In this document: piece by piece, positions 33,401 through 45,576 of the stretch | Position numbering within the stretch: the stretch's first letter is position 1 | Layout: each line of letters starts with the position of its first letter | Source of the DNA: Semisulcospira habei | Taxonomy: Eukaryota; Mollusca; Gastropoda; Semisulcospiridae | Reading direction: 5' to 3' | Assembly: GCA_036245525.1 (NCBI GenBank) | Contig: BTPG01000004.1 | Span: 19,887,709 to 19,951,708 of the forward strand | DNA length: 64,000 nt | The notes under the pieces: model-generated | What the model saw: the letters and a program-made list of their open reading frames with translations, nothing else | Told to the model about the DNA's origin: nothing | The model's database searches: none | Position numbers and translations under genes: made by a program

Positions 33401-35440
33401 GCTCACCCGTCGTTCAATCTACATCTCACTGTACAGAATTTTACACCCGTCGTTCAATCTACTTCTCACCGTACAGAATTTTACACCCGTCGTTCAATCT
33501 ACTTCTCACTGTACAGAATTTTACACCCGTCGTTCAATCTACATCTCACTGTACAGAATTTTACACCCGTCGTTCAATCTACATCTCACTGTACAGAATT
33601 TTACACCCGTCGTTCAATCTACATCTCACTGTACAGAATTTTACACCCGTCGTTCAAGCTAGATCTCACTGTACAGAATTTTACACCCGTCGCTCAATCT
33701 ACATCTCACTGTACAGAATTTTACACCCGTCGTTCAATCTACATCTCACTGTACAGAATTTTACACCCGTCGTTAAAGCTAGATCTCACTGTACAGAATT
33801 TTACACCCGTCGTTCAATCTACATCTCACTGTACAGAATTTTACACCCGTCGTTCAATCTACATCTCACTGTACAGAACTTTACACCCGTCGTTCAAGCT
33901 AGATCTCACTGTACAGAATTTTACACCCGTCGTTCAATCTACATCTCACTGTACAGAATTTTACACCCGTCGTTCAAGCTGCATCTCACTGTACAGAATT
34001 TTACACCCGTCGTTCAATCTACATCTCACTGTACAGAATTTTACACCCGTCGTACAATCTACATCTCACTGTACAGAACTTTACACCCGTCGTTCAATCT
34101 ACATCTCACTGTACAGAATTTTACACCCGTCGTTCAATCTACATCTCACTGTACAGAATTTTACACCCGTCGTTCAATCTACATCTCACTGTACAGAATT
34201 TTACACCCGTCGTTCAATCTACATCTCACTGTACAGAATTTTACACCCGTCGTTCAAGCTAGATCTCACTGTACAGAATTTTACACCCGTCGTTCAAGCT
34301 ACTTCTCACTGTACAGAATTTTACACCCGTCGTTCAATCTACATCTCACTGTACAGAATTTTACACCTGTCGTTCAAGCTAGATCTCACTGTACAGAATT
34401 TTACACCCGTCGTTCAAGCTGCATCTCACTGTACAGAATTTTACACCCGTCGTTCAATCTACATCTCACTGTACAGAATTTTACACCCGTTGTTCAATCT
34501 ACATCTCACTGTACAGAATTTTACACCCGTCGTTCAAGCTACTTCTCACTGTACAGAATTTTACACCCGTCGTTCAATCTACATCTCACTGTACAGAATT
34601 TTACACCCGTCGTTCAAGCTAGATCTCACTGTACAGAATTTTACACCCGTCGTTCAATCTACATCTCACTGTACAGAATTTTACACCCGTCGTTCAAGCT
34701 GCATCTCACTGTACAGAATTTTACACCCGTCGTTCAATCTACATCTCACTGTACAGAATTTTACACCCGTCGTTCAATCTACATCTCACTGTACAGAATT
34801 TTACACCCGTCGTTCAATCTACATCTCACTGTACAGAATTTTATACTCGTCGTTCAAGCTACTTCTCACTGTACAGAATTTTACACCCGTCGTTCAATCT
34901 ACATCTCACTGTACAGAATTTTACACCCGTCGTTCAATCTACATCTCACTGTACAGAATTTTACACCCGTCGTTCAATCTACATATCACTGTACAGAATT
35001 TTACACCCGTTGTTCAATGTACATCTCACTGTACAGAATTTTACACCCGTTGTTCAATCTACATCTCACTGTACAGAATTTTACACCCGTCGTTCAATCT
35101 ACATATCACTGTACAGAACTTTACACCCGTCGTTCAATCTACATCTCGCTGTACAGAATTTTACACCCGTCGTTCAAGCTACATTTCGCTGTACAGAATT
35201 TTACACCCGTCGTTCAAGCTACATCTCACTGTACAGAATTTTACACCCGTTGTTCAATCTACATCTCACTGTACAGAATTTTACACCCGTCGTTCAATCT
35301 ACATCTCACTGTACAGAATTTTACACCCGTCGTTCAATCTACATCTCACTGTACAGAATTTTACACCCGTTGTTCAATCTACATCTCACTGTACAGAATT
35401 TTACACCCGTCGTTCAAGCTACATCTCACTGTACAGAATT
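33401..35440. repeat. Satellite array, 51 copies of a 40-bp unit
   Basis: The unit is 'ttacacccgtcgttcaatct' plus 'acatctcactgtacagaatt'. Its length is exactly 40 bp throughout, giving 2040 bp. Variants cluster at unit positions 17-23 (aatctacat, aagctagat, aagctacttc, aagctgcat). No frame of the unit has a stop on the plus strand, so a 704-codon frame runs through the array by chance. It lies inside the large NCX intron and shows no sign of being a gene. Confidence 0.97.
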
Positions 35441-35508
35441 TACTTTACACTAAAAATTCAGTGCACCTGCAGGATTTATAGTGACCTGCTCTGCATAAAG
35501 GCAATACA

Positions 35509-35597
35509 TTAACTCATTCAGCCCTGACGCACTACAGCAGGAGATGGATCGACCATGATAATTCAAGGGTAGTGCCAGATTAGATTGGCGCCTGTCT
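35509..35597. mobile_element. Left half of a family A element next to the 40-bp satellite
   Basis: It runs from 'ttaactcattcagccctgac' through 'gtgccagattagattggcg', then breaks off. It begins 69 bp after the satellite. Confidence 0.75.
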
Positions 35598-36021
35598 GCT
35601 GGGCCTCCACGCGAAAAGTCAGTATTTCCTAGATCTTTTGTATCATTTTACTTTGTCCATGGTAAACCAGTACAGCTACAGGTTCCATAAATAACAGAAC
35701 TGTCTGTGGTTAGAATGCATATCAAAGCAGGCCCCAAAGCGGGCCCCAAACTGCTCGTTTGTAAGTTGGCACTCACTTGATAGGATCGTTAAGAGAGGGT
35801 CTATTCCCTCATGGGCAGATAAATCAGTGCCTACAAGTCCGTCTCTTATTTCTCCCCCTTGTGTATACATTTCCAGGACAAAAGTCTGATCCATCTGCAC
35901 CAGGCATAGATTCTCATCCGCCCCTGCAGCAAGCAGATGCCAGCTATTCCAGTGATAGACTAGAGGATGTCAACATGATGTCATTTTGGATAATTTCGCC
36001 GACAAGATCCTTCCATCTGCT

Positions 36022-36087
36022 GAAAGAGGCACATATTCTCATGATCCCCTGCATTCGCAGAGGCTCGTGAGAATCTATGCCTCTTGC
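36022..36087. repeat. Family B hairpin core
   Basis: 'gaaagaggcacatattctca' pairs with 'gagaatctatgcctcttgc'. Confidence 0.7.
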
Positions 36088-36217
36088 AAACAAAGGTCGG
36101 TTCCAGCTCGTTTCTCAGACTAAGCAGGTCCTCGGATTAAGCATAGGTCTGACAGCTATTATTTCTTCGGCATACACTGAACTCTCTCACCAGTACAGTC
36201 ACTAGCTACGGCAAAGA

Positions 36218-36412
36218 CGTACTTTGCCAAATTTTTTGGCGGTGTCATCTAACGACTATGTCTTTGTTGCTGGAGATGGATCGACCATGATAATTCAAGG
36301 GTAGTGCCGGATTAGCTTGGCGCCTGATGGCGCCAAGCTAATCTGGCACTACCCTTGAATTATCATGGTCGATCCATCTCACGCTGTAGTGTGTTGGGGC
36401 TAAATGGGTTAA
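36218..36412. mobile_element. Family A hairpin element
   Basis: It has an intact core around 'ggcgcctgatggcgcc' and the right end 'ggggctaaatgggttaa'. The left end is decayed ('acttgccaaattttttgg'-like). Confidence 0.8.
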
Positions 36413-36514
36413 CCCGTGACTGCTACTGACGAGACGGCTCAGCGGAGAGGCCGCGCAGTAAAGACACAAATCTACATATAAACCAATGACGTAGGAAGAT
36501 ATTTTTCATTGGGA

Positions 36515-36590
36515 TTGGGGGTGGGGGTGGGGGGGAGGGGTGGGGGGTGGGGGGGGGGGGGGGGGTAGGGGAGGGCTGTGGGGAGGGAGC
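36515..36590. repeat. G-rich tract, possible quadruplex
   Basis: Many runs of 4-17 G. A second G tract is at 36808-36832. Confidence 0.85.
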
Positions 36591-38079
36591 GCGTAAAGTC
36601 TTAAATAGGTGATAGTCCAGCTTCGAAAAAAATCATTTTGTCTCCAGAACTGTGACATCTCGTAAAAATCAAACTGTAATGATTTTTGTTTTTGTTTTTT
36701 TGTTTGGGTTGTTGCTCCAGAAACATTCTTGGTACAAAAAGTTAAATAAAAAAATTAACATGTTCTGATTTATTTTCCCTCAAAATATTGAAAGGGTGGG
36801 TGGATAAGGGGAGGGGGGGGGGGGTAGGGGGCTTTACCTCTTATCTTTTTTGTTGTTGACACTTCAACATTTTTTTCACACCTCGTACACATTTCTAAAG
36901 ATTTAAACTACAGCACACTTCAGCACAAAAGCCTTAGCCTGAACGTGCCTATGCAAACAATGAGGTCAGTGGATGTCTGCTTCTTCAGCGAGATCACGAG
37001 GGCCACGAATCGATAATACAACGGGATCGACAAATGGTACTTCGTACGCTTCTTATCGTGTTTCTGGTAGTCGGTTATCTACCGTGCGCTTGCCGTGAAT
37101 GCTGAGAATGGAGGCTGGAAGCGGTCCAAGTGCTCTGTCTAGGAGGAGACATCAACCACATAGTACCGTGACTGTCTGCTCTCTGCTTGTCAGCCTAGTG
37201 TACTCAGTCCCTGACCTCAGTTGCATGAATGAGCGTAAATCCTGCACAAGCCACTCAGCAAGATGCTCCGCTCATGCAACTGGCCCCTAAGCCACAACAT
37301 TCCATCCGCGACCCTTTAAACTCGCACGAACCCCTGTAATCCCAGAACCTTGAGTCTACTAATCCTGGGTGGGCTCACGAGAATATACGCGACTTGCTGA
37401 CCTAAAACATACAGACTGTCTGCTGTACATGTCAGCTTAGAGTATTCAAATTCGCAGAGCAAGTTTGTGGCTAGATCAGTGACTATAGAGTAAGTCTACA
37501 TGTATGTACTACCACAAGCCATCTGCAAGGGGGCGCAGATTCTCATGAGCCCATGCAGTTGCAGGGTCGACTTGCGCTGTAAATTGAATGTAATTCAGAG
37601 TTTCAAGCCACTACAATCTATCACTATTATTAACGTGTATTTCTTTCTTTCTTTACTTATTTATTTATGCATTCATTCTTTTCTATAATGCTATTCATAG
37701 CCAGCACTTCCCTAAGACTGTACACAATACAGTCGCAAGCCTTTCAGTTCCAGGGCCGTTGGTCTTGAAACGAGACTCAGCTTGCATGATAGCACAAGGG
37801 CAGTGCCTGGTCTGGTAGTCCATAAGCTAGCCAAGTCTACCGTGCACCCCCCCCCCCCGCCCCCCACTACTCAATAAGATGGATTTCAAAGCGTACCTTA
37901 GTATGTTCTGAGATGTTTAAGCCATGTTCCCCGAAAATCCTTAGGAACACACCAGAGATATAGCCGATGGCGCAATGGTACCCCCTTTCACGCTCTTCGC
38001 AGATGCTAAAATGAGGTTGAGAAACATTTCCCTCTAAATAAATCAGAATTCATTCCAGAAGCCCAAATCAGGCAATATT
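36591..38079. other. NCX intron sequence, nothing coding recognised
   Basis: It holds G tracts, a decayed family G copy (37225-37290), family B fragments and a C run at 37849-37866. Confidence 0.55.
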
Positions 38080-38745
38080 ATGTTAAGGCACAACTTCTGC
38101 ATCCTCTGCAAAAAACAGAATTAAAAAAAAATTAAATCTCTGGCTCACAGTGAAGGTATTTGTGCACCCAGTAAACAGCCATTTCCGCGAAATCGCAAAA
38201 AAAAAGAAGACAAAAATAATGTGTCAGATGCCTTCAGACATTTTCTATAGCACTGGCAGTCCATTTTCAGGCTTACATCATTAAAACAGGATGTCACAAT
38301 TATAATAAACTTGACTAGGTGATGCTGTGATTACTGTGAGTGCCACAGTGGTTGATTTTGTATCACTACCCCCATGTTGTAAAAATACACAAAATTAATT
38401 AGAAAAAATTACTAAAGTTATTCCATTTCATTTTGACCTCTCTTTACTTATTACGTTTCAATAATGTGAGCATAAAGTGCAAGAAAATAAGGAAAGTCGG
38501 CATCCTTTACGATACGTTCGTGGTGAATGATAGCTTTTTCCCATTTAAATTTTACCGAATTAGAGAACGTACGTTGTTTCCGATGCCCTCAGAAATTTTG
38601 TATACAACTGATAGATCTTTTTTCTTTTAAGGTTTTGTTGGTTAGGATAGAGTACTACATTTACTCCCAACCTAATTTTATGATGCTGTGATGCATTTAG
38701 GGGCCACAGTGGCTAAATCTGCTGCTCTACCCCCATTTTACCAGT
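38080..38745. repeat. Diverged tandem duplication of about 360 bp
   Basis: 'gatgccttcagacattttct' (38228) matches 'gatgccctcagaaattttgt' (38582), and 'gatgctgtgat...ccacagtgg...ctacccccat' occurs at 38321 and 38682. Confidence 0.65.
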
Positions 38746-38899
38746 TCGCAAAGTAACGCAAAATGATCATAACAATTGCTTATGTCATACTCCTCTATTT
38801 AAATATTTTTGTTGCCAGTTTTCTTCTAAAAAAAATATGCATATTGAGCATAAACATTTGTGATCATTTCATTAATTTCAATGTGACCCATGCTTAACA

Positions 38900-41120
38900 G
38901 GGCCTGCCGCTGAAGCTTCTACCGTCTGCACATTCAGCAGTCTTGTCAAACTCGGGGAAGGTGTACCTCAGGGAGATGTTGTGTCTGATGCTGTTCTTGG
39001 TCTACAATAATGACATCAGTACAACAGTACCAAGGTTCGTCTCGAACATCCTCCATGCGGATGACTTTGCAGTGTGGAGCGCAGCAGAACATAAAGAAAT
39101 AGCATCCTGCAGAATCCAGGGTGCTGCCAATAGAGTCAGCAGCTGGACTGAAAGAGGCCACTCAAACTGAGCTAGACCATCTCTTTCAATCAGATGGAAG
39201 AGGTCACCTTGAAACTGGAGACCTTTCAAAGACAGACTGGTCAACTTTACTGGCAACAAATCATGTAAATTACTGGATTCACGTGGAGGCCTCACATCAA
39301 AGCCATGGAAGCTAGAGCTGCAAAAAGCAAACAAACAAACAAACAAACAAAACCAAGAAAAAAAAAACTGATGAAGAAACTGGTGGGGGACCACATTGGC
39401 GCAAATTACAACATCCTGGCACAAGCAAACACCTGCTCGGTCAGACCAGTAGTGCGGTACCAAAATACGACAACATGAAACACTGCCTGCAAAACCCAAA
39501 AAGCCAGGCTTGACAAGATGCAGAACATGAGTCATTCTCATGATGCAGTGACATTCTTAGTGCCATCTGGAGCCACTGGAACGCAGAACAGCACACACGA
39601 TGAAGATACTTACGAAACACCGACAGCATGGGAGACTACAGGAGCAGACCAAGAACCGTCAGAAACGCTCAAGTCTGAAACGCCAACTGAAGGTCCTGCA
39701 AAGGGCTAAAACTGACGTCCTGGAACCAAGCCCAAAGATGTGTGAAGAGCTCCCTTCAGATACCTGGACACCTCGAATGAGCCTTCTAGACAACATAAAC
39801 AATGTTCCAGGACTCTTTGCCAAAGGTCGTGGCACTGCACAAAGCCATCTCGCTCGAGATTATGCACAAGCGCTACCCTCACAGCAGCTGTGGTACCGCA
39901 CAAGACGCCGTGCGGAATGAAGGAAGTGGCATGTACGTCTGTTGTGCAGACCGCACTACTACCTCCCTCTCCTTACCAGGTGGCGGCAGCAGCTCCAACT
40001 ATCGTACATATCTGCAGGTGCTCATCACAGCAGCAGAGCACTAGCTAGGGAAAGGCAACAGCTAGATCCACTGATCTCACCAGGAAGCTTCAAGATAGAC
40101 TGGATGCCCTGTCCACAAAATAGTGCTGCAGTGGATTCCAGTGCATTCTGGAGTAGCTGGGAATGGAGAGGCTGACGGCCTGGCCAAAGCAGGCGCCAGA
40201 CTACCTCAATATCACAACCTCCTTTAAAGAAACCAAGACACTACAGCAACAAAGTGATTGGCAACAGCAGAATGGCGGCTGCAGCCCGTGGGCAGACGAC
40301 ATCAACAAGCTGAAAAGAGAGAGCCAGGCCACCATCTTTCATCTACGCACTGATTACTCTGGACTGGGTCCGTACAGAAATGCAGGGACGAAGGTCAGAC
40401 ACTTTTCATAAACGTTTCACAAACCCAAACTGAAGCCTGAAGGTTTACACACTTTAATTAGATCACTCTGTATCAGCAGCTCCTTTCAAGCTTTCGAGCC
40501 TAATGCATGAAGAGATACCAAAATAAAAGAACGCTTAGCGAATGGCGGAGCTCGGTAGAAGCGTAAACAACCAATCGGAATGTTCGGCAGAAAGGCCATG
40601 CAGTCACTTTATGATCAGAGCTAAATACACATCACTTGCAACAAGCGTCAGCATGATCGTTCACAATGGAAGAGTCACAAATTGGAGGAGAGAAGAAAAA
40701 AAAAAAAGAAGTAGACAAAAGTTTGCCAGCACTTTGTCATTTTTTTTTACAAACTTTCACAGACTTTAAGGAAAATGAGTGAAATTGACAGACTTTCCTC
40801 GGCCCTAAAAAAGCCTCGTCATTTTTTAACAACTTTCACAAATGTTCACAGAAGGTACGGACCCTGCTGGACTCGCCTCGTGAGCCTGGGTCATGCGGAA
40901 ACAGCCCTAAGCGAATTTGGCGTAGAAAATCAGTCTCCTTAGCACATTCTCCAAACCTGTCCATACAGAGAAACGATCTGCTGGCAGTTCTGACCCGAAA
41001 ACACGCCCCTTTACACCAAACTCTGAAAACATGCTGATGAGCTCTTGACAGCTCACTTATTTGCAGCCAGAACAATATAAGATTTAAAGACGGCCATCAA
41101 GGAATTGAACGTTGCAGAGG
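38900..41120 (+). pseudogene. Decayed LINE with reverse transcriptase and RNase H remnants
   Basis: Fragments of a jockey/I-like LINE lie in several frames. Near 38960-39150 is a reverse transcriptase piece with LHADDFAVWSAAE (the catalytic ADD) and AANRVSSWTE. From 39150 to 39720 come C-terminal RT remnants, broken by an AAAC microsatellite at 39326-39350. At 40120-40215, LQWIPVHSGVAGNGEADGLA is a typical end of an RNase H domain. LKRESQATIFHLRTDY follows near 40310. The C-terminal HILQTCPYRE block reappears at 40938-41060, with in-frame stops. A gap of about 520 bp (40410-40935) contains unrelated sequence, so another insertion has probably split the element. The many frameshifts make it an old, dead copy. 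It is a different family from the copy at 47455. Confidence 0.75.
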
Positions 41121-41661
41121 AGGGACGGAGTCTGGCGGCAGTAACAGTGACTGCAGTGTGTACTAAGGTACACTTTGAAACCCATCTTATTGAGTACTGG
41201 GAGGGGGGGGGGGGGGGGTGCACGGTAGATCTGGCTAGCTTATGGACTATGGTCGCTTGGCACCTCGCTGCTGCATGCAACTTCAGTACTTTGCAGACTA
41301 TAGCAAAACGTAAGCTTTCTGTTGCGGATCTGAAAGTGAGAGGGCTTTGAAACACGGCAGCAGAATTATACATTGCAGGCATATCGCACACACACATTCC
41401 GTGAATAATCTGTGCTGGTCTGTGGCTTTCTACCTTAGTATTTGAGTCGTAAGGTCCAAAATCACAGACTAACACATAATAACCATCAATGCTTCTTTAC
41501 TGAAAATAAAAACTAAGCTTTGCTGATTTCAAAGTTACGGTAAACGCACATATTCGTACATATTCATACATGTATTGCTCTGTTACCCTGGGCCTTCTGT
41601 TCGTATGCAGTAAGGTCGAAAATCACATGCCATCATACGCCACCTTTAATACATAATAGCG

Positions 41662-41830
41662 TTAACCCATAAAGCCCTGACACGAACAGGAAGTGAACCG
41701 ACCATGACAGTTTAAGAGTGGTGTCAGAATGGCTTGCGGCCTTTAGGCGCCAAGCTATCCTGACACCGCCCTTGACTAATCACGTTCGATCTGTCTCCAG
41801 AACTGTGACCGGTAGATTGAGACCAGGGGC
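41662..41830. mobile_element. Family A element feeding into a 104-bp tandem array
   Basis: The left end is 'ttaacccataaagccctgac'. The core arms 'ggtgtcagaatggcttg' and 'caagctatcctgacaccg' are decayed. Its right part 'ccagaactgtgaccggtag' is the start of the tandem unit that follows. Confidence 0.7.
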
Positions 41831-42222
41831 TAGTTGCACATATAGCGGAATACCTTGCTTAGTGGCTGGCGCAGGACTAAGCTCACTCATGCAACTGACC
41901 CCAGAACTGTGACCGGTAGATTGAGACCAGGGGCTAGTTGCACATATAGCGGAGTACCTTGCTTAGTGGCTGGCGCAGGACTAAGCTCACTCATGCAACT
42001 GACCCCAGAACTGTGACCGGTAGATTGAGACCAGGGGCTAGTTGCACATATAGCGGAGTACCTTGCTTAGTGGCTGGCGCAGGACTAAGCTCACTCATGC
42101 AACTGACCCCAGAACTGTGACCGGTAGATTGAGACCAGGGGCTAGTTGCACATATAGCGGAGTACCTTGCTTAGTGGCTGGCGCAGGACTAAGCTCACTC
42201 ATGCAACTGACCCCAGAACTGT
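41797..42222. repeat. Four tandem copies of a 104-bp unit (families A and G fused)
   Basis: Units start at 41797, 41901, 42005 and 42109, with 10 bp of a fifth at 42213. Each holds the end of a family A element ('ccagaactgtgaccggtaga') and the right half of family G ('ctagttgcacatatagcgga' to 'cactcatgcaactgacc'). Copies 2-4 look identical; copy 1 differs by one base ('gcggaata'). Confidence 0.95.
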
Positions 42223-42321
42223 AGACCCCCAAAGGACGCAATGAGTTCATCACAATGCCGGTAATTTCCTTTCACCGTCCCTCATTACAGGTCGCAGATA
42301 ACCATACACGCAGGACGTGAA

Positions 42322-42429
42322 TTAACCCGTTCACTGCCGAGAAAATATGAACACCACCCAACTGCAAGAAGTATAGATCCTTATGAGCCCCCGCAGTTGC
42401 GGGGGCTCATGAGGATCTATACCTCTTGC
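42322..42429. mobile_element. Family B element in reverse orientation, right side missing
   Basis: The left end 'ttaacccgttcactgccgag' is the inverted form of the usual right end. The perfect core is at 42364-42429. The other end is lost after 'ctcttgctgacacc'. Confidence 0.75.
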
Positions 42430-42844
42430 TGACACCACTTCATGAATCCATGTTCCTGACACATCTAGGATATTCTGATCTTGAATTTAACAAAAACTGC
42501 AGAAACACCGTATGCGACAGTTGGCCCGCGCACTGCACGGGTTAAGCCGAATACACACACATGTGTGTGTACTGATATGTGATGTTACACAGCCGTACAC
42601 TGTATGGTCCAAAAACACAAATGTGAACACCTTATTTGAAAATATACAGGTCCATATAAAAACGAAGAGAAGAAAGAAATTTTTTTCTTGAAAAGGTGAT
42701 ACATACACATATATTAAACTGAAAGTCCAAAAAGATACGAAAGGACATCTTGATCACGTATAGCGATATAAAGAAAAGACACATTGAAAACGCAAGTGGA
42801 CAACGATAAGAAGTGACTGAAACAGAAAAGAAATTTCCTTCTAT

Positions 42845-43076
42845 GGAAATTTCCATAAACTTAAAGAGACAATAACACATGTTCAGGCAATTTCAAAAGA
42901 GACAAGAATACATGTTCTGGAAACTTTCGTGAACTAAAAGAGACAGAAATACATCTTGAGAAAACTTCCGTAAACTGAAAGAGACAATAATACATGTTCA
43001 GGCAAATTCCGTAAACTGAAGGAGATAATAATACACGTTTAGGTAAATTCCGTAAAATGAAAGAGACAATAATACA
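42845..43076. repeat. Minisatellite of about 45-55 bp
   Basis: 'gtaaactgaaagagacaata' with 'atacatgttcaggcaaattcc' recurs about five times with divergence. Confidence 0.8.
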
Positions 43077-43490
43077 AAAATACAAGGGGTGGGTGTGGGC
43101 GTTGTTGTGGCAGGTGGTATCTAACCTCTAACACACCGGACATTGTGGCAACACTAGCATTAATTTCATTACAACACACGGGTCCATTTTCTAACTACAG
43201 GCCTCGGTGCTTTCATGCAAATAACTACGAGTGTGCAAGGGTGGACTTGAACAATGGTACATTTCTGTCAGTCTTCGAGACAATAATACAAAAATACAAG
43301 GGGTGGGTGTGGGCGTTGTTGTGGCAGGTGGTATCTAACCTCTAACACACCGGACATTGTGGCAACACTAGCATTAATTTCATTACAACACACGGGTCCA
43401 TTTTCTAACTACAGGCCTCGGTGCTTTCATGCAAATAACTACGAGTGTGCAAGGGTGGACTTGAACAATGGTACATTTCTGTCAGTCTTC
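43063..43490. repeat. Two exact-looking tandem copies of a 214-bp unit
   Basis: Units 43063-43276 and 43277-43490 begin 'gagacaataatacaaaaata'. Each holds an open stretch including ANNYECARVDLNNG, but no family is recognised. Confidence 0.95.
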
Positions 43491-43725
43491 GTGCTATGTT
43501 TCGTTTACTTACGTAGCCCCCTTATGCATGCAGCCATTGGTACTGTTCCGCCGTTATTGGCAAAATCCAGCATGTCCGTCTTTTATTAATTTTTTTTTTT
43601 CCTCAATTTTTAGAAAAGTGATATTTTCATTGTTACACAATGAAATAATGGACATACTGGCTTTCGCCCAAATTACGGCAATGTTTGCAGTAATGATGGA
43701 TGTATGTACAAGGAGGTTAGTAAAG

Positions 43726-43947
43726 TCAGCCCTGACACAAGACTGGACGAAAAGACCATGACAGTCCAAGGGTGGTGTCAGAATAGCTTGGCGCCTTGAG
43801 GCGCCAAGCTATTCTGAAACCACCCTTGAACTATCATGGTTAATCTTTCTCCAGAAATGTGATGCAATTTTCAGGAGACAAATCTCGGAATTTGGACATT
43901 TAGGCTCAGTAATGCTCACAACTGACAAGTCTGGGTCTAATGGGTGA
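43726..43947. mobile_element. Family A element (tagttcaagg subtype)
   Basis: The hairpin 'ggtggtgtcagaatagcttg' with partner surrounds 'gcgccttgaggcgcc'. Both ends are decayed ('tcagccctgacac', 'gggtctaatgggtgaa'). Confidence 0.7.
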
Positions 43948-43959
43948 AAAAAATCCAAA

Positions 43960-44050
43960 CCTTTGACTGTCACTAGGGCCTTTGCTATTGTCGCGATGAT
44001 TCCTGCAGGAATGACCGCGACTAAAAACGCTACAGAGAGCAAAGGATTTA
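43960..44050. repeat. Decayed family D palindrome
   Basis: 'tgtcgcgatgattcctgcag' and 'gcgactaaaaacgctacaga' survive; the ends are 'cctttgactgtc' and 'gagcaaaggatttaa'. A further half copy lies at 52970-53015. Confidence 0.65.
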
Positions 44051-44569
44051 ATTACTGCGAAACCAGCGTCACTGCAACACACGACCTCACCACCGCAACG
44101 TCACGCACACTAGCTTTTTAAAAAAAAATTTTTAAATTATTATTATTTTTTTAAGCGCACCATACAACGTCTTCTCTAAAGTTTGTACTTTTCATGCAAA
44201 CGACTAAGTTGATGCGAGGTTTCCAATGAATCAGTTTGTGGCAGATACTTTGAAACAAAACCAAAAGAAATAAAGACAAAAAATGACAGTTAAGTAAGTG
44301 AGCTCTTTCACTTTCTCGACCGCAGCTTGTGCAGGCCGAGAGTGAAAGGTACAGGTGGGAAAATTAAGACACTATGTGGAGACAAAATATCTGACACACT
44401 GATGAAAATTCACGACTCCATTCACGTGGTGGTGCAAGCATGACCGTATACTTATCTGGTTCTTCCGAGCCCTCCCTAGACGAATTAGCTGAGTCTGTGT
44501 CTACAAAGAAACCATAACCACGTGAATTCATGACAAATAAGCCTACAATCAGTTGTGATAACCACTTTT

Positions 44570-44835
44570 CTAGGGAGGTTACGTTTTGTCCGCACGACTG
44601 ACCAACAACGAACGAGAGTGAAATCACGGCGGATAACCAGCTTGCATCATGAGCAAAACAAAACTCCGAACACCTCCAACAGGCATAGATTCTCATGAGC
44701 CCGGGCTCATGAGAATCTATGCCTGTTGGAGATGTTTGAAGTGTTGTCCATGCTTCTGGACGAAGCTGGTTATCCTACATGACGTAGCTGTCGTTCCTAG
44801 CTGGGTGTCATTTGTCACAAACGAAACCTCACAAT
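44570..44835. mobile_element. Foldback element with a family B hairpin at its centre (copy 2)
   Basis: The core hairpin at 44675-44735 has no loop ('catgagcccgggctcatg'). Outer arms are shared with the copy at 8117: 'gaggttacgtttt', 'aacaacgaacgagagtg' and 'ggataaccagctt' against 'aagctggttatcc'. It lies in the 32-kb NCX intron. Confidence 0.65.
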
Positions 44836-45039
44836 TAACACGTCAATCAAGCAACATCCGTATCTGGCACGAGATCATATACGCAAGTGCATGAACGTTG
44901 GGCGTGCCTGCCTACGCAGTGACATCGCAACCAACACGTTAGCAAAATACATAAATTCGCAAACGCAGCTGAACATTAAAATTTATATACTAACAAAAAC
45001 GTTCTGCAATTGCTCAAATGCACACGACCACAAACGATA

Positions 45040-45365
45040 ACTCGAAGCACACACATGGAAAATATAATGTATAAAACCGAACAAGTCTTCAATCAGTGCC
45101 ACTATGAACCTGCAAACAAAAGGTTATAAGCATCCATCAATATTCAGCAACAACAACGACTTCCTACATCACATAATGACTATCCACAAAACATAAAGCA
45201 CACACATAAACAATGTAATAGACATATGTAAAACCGAACAAGTCTTAAATCCGTCCTATCTATGAACCTGCAAACAACGGTTAAAAGCATATATCAATAT
45301 TCAGCAACAAAAATGACTTCATACATTAAATACTGACTATCCGACTATCTGCAAAATGTTGGTGA
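45040..45365. repeat. Two copies of a 157-bp unit
   Basis: 'aaccgaacaagtctt' at 45075 and 45232 and 'atcaatattcagcaacaa' mark the two diverged copies. Confidence 0.8.
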
Positions 45366-45504
45366 CAAAAACGAAAACAGCATTCCGATGACTATTTGAG
45401 GGGAAAACAGAACAAGACACCACCAAAGGGTTAAACATATGTTGCAAAGAAACAGGGAGAGAGGCGAAAGAAGTGTATAATTATGGCAAAATTAGCCAAT
45501 CACC

Positions 45505-45576
45505 ATTCTATAACATCTCTTTGATTTGATATTTGCTAATTTTGCAAATATCAAATCAAAGCGATGTTATAGAATT
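45505..45576. repeat. AT-rich hairpin
   Basis: A 31-nt stem 'attctataacatctctttga' and onward pairs with one mismatch around a 9-nt loop. It resembles a small RNA precursor in shape, but no expression evidence is available. Confidence 0.75.

Noticed and set aside
33401..35440. Regular 40-bp repeats suggesting a CRISPR array.
   Set aside because: The repeats are contiguous with no spacers, and the genome is eukaryotic.
33398..35512. A 704-codon open frame that looks like a large repetitive protein.
   Set aside because: It is the 40-bp satellite read through. The unit has no stop in any forward frame, so the frame is open by construction, and no splice or family evidence supports a protein.
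44452..44500. A candidate NCX cassette exon (acceptor 'tttctttgtag', acidic frame DTDSANSSREGSEEPD, donor 'ataa|gtatac').
   Set aside because: The 49-bp length would shift the frame between the exons at 58068 and 25531. It has no clear similarity to known NCX cassettes.
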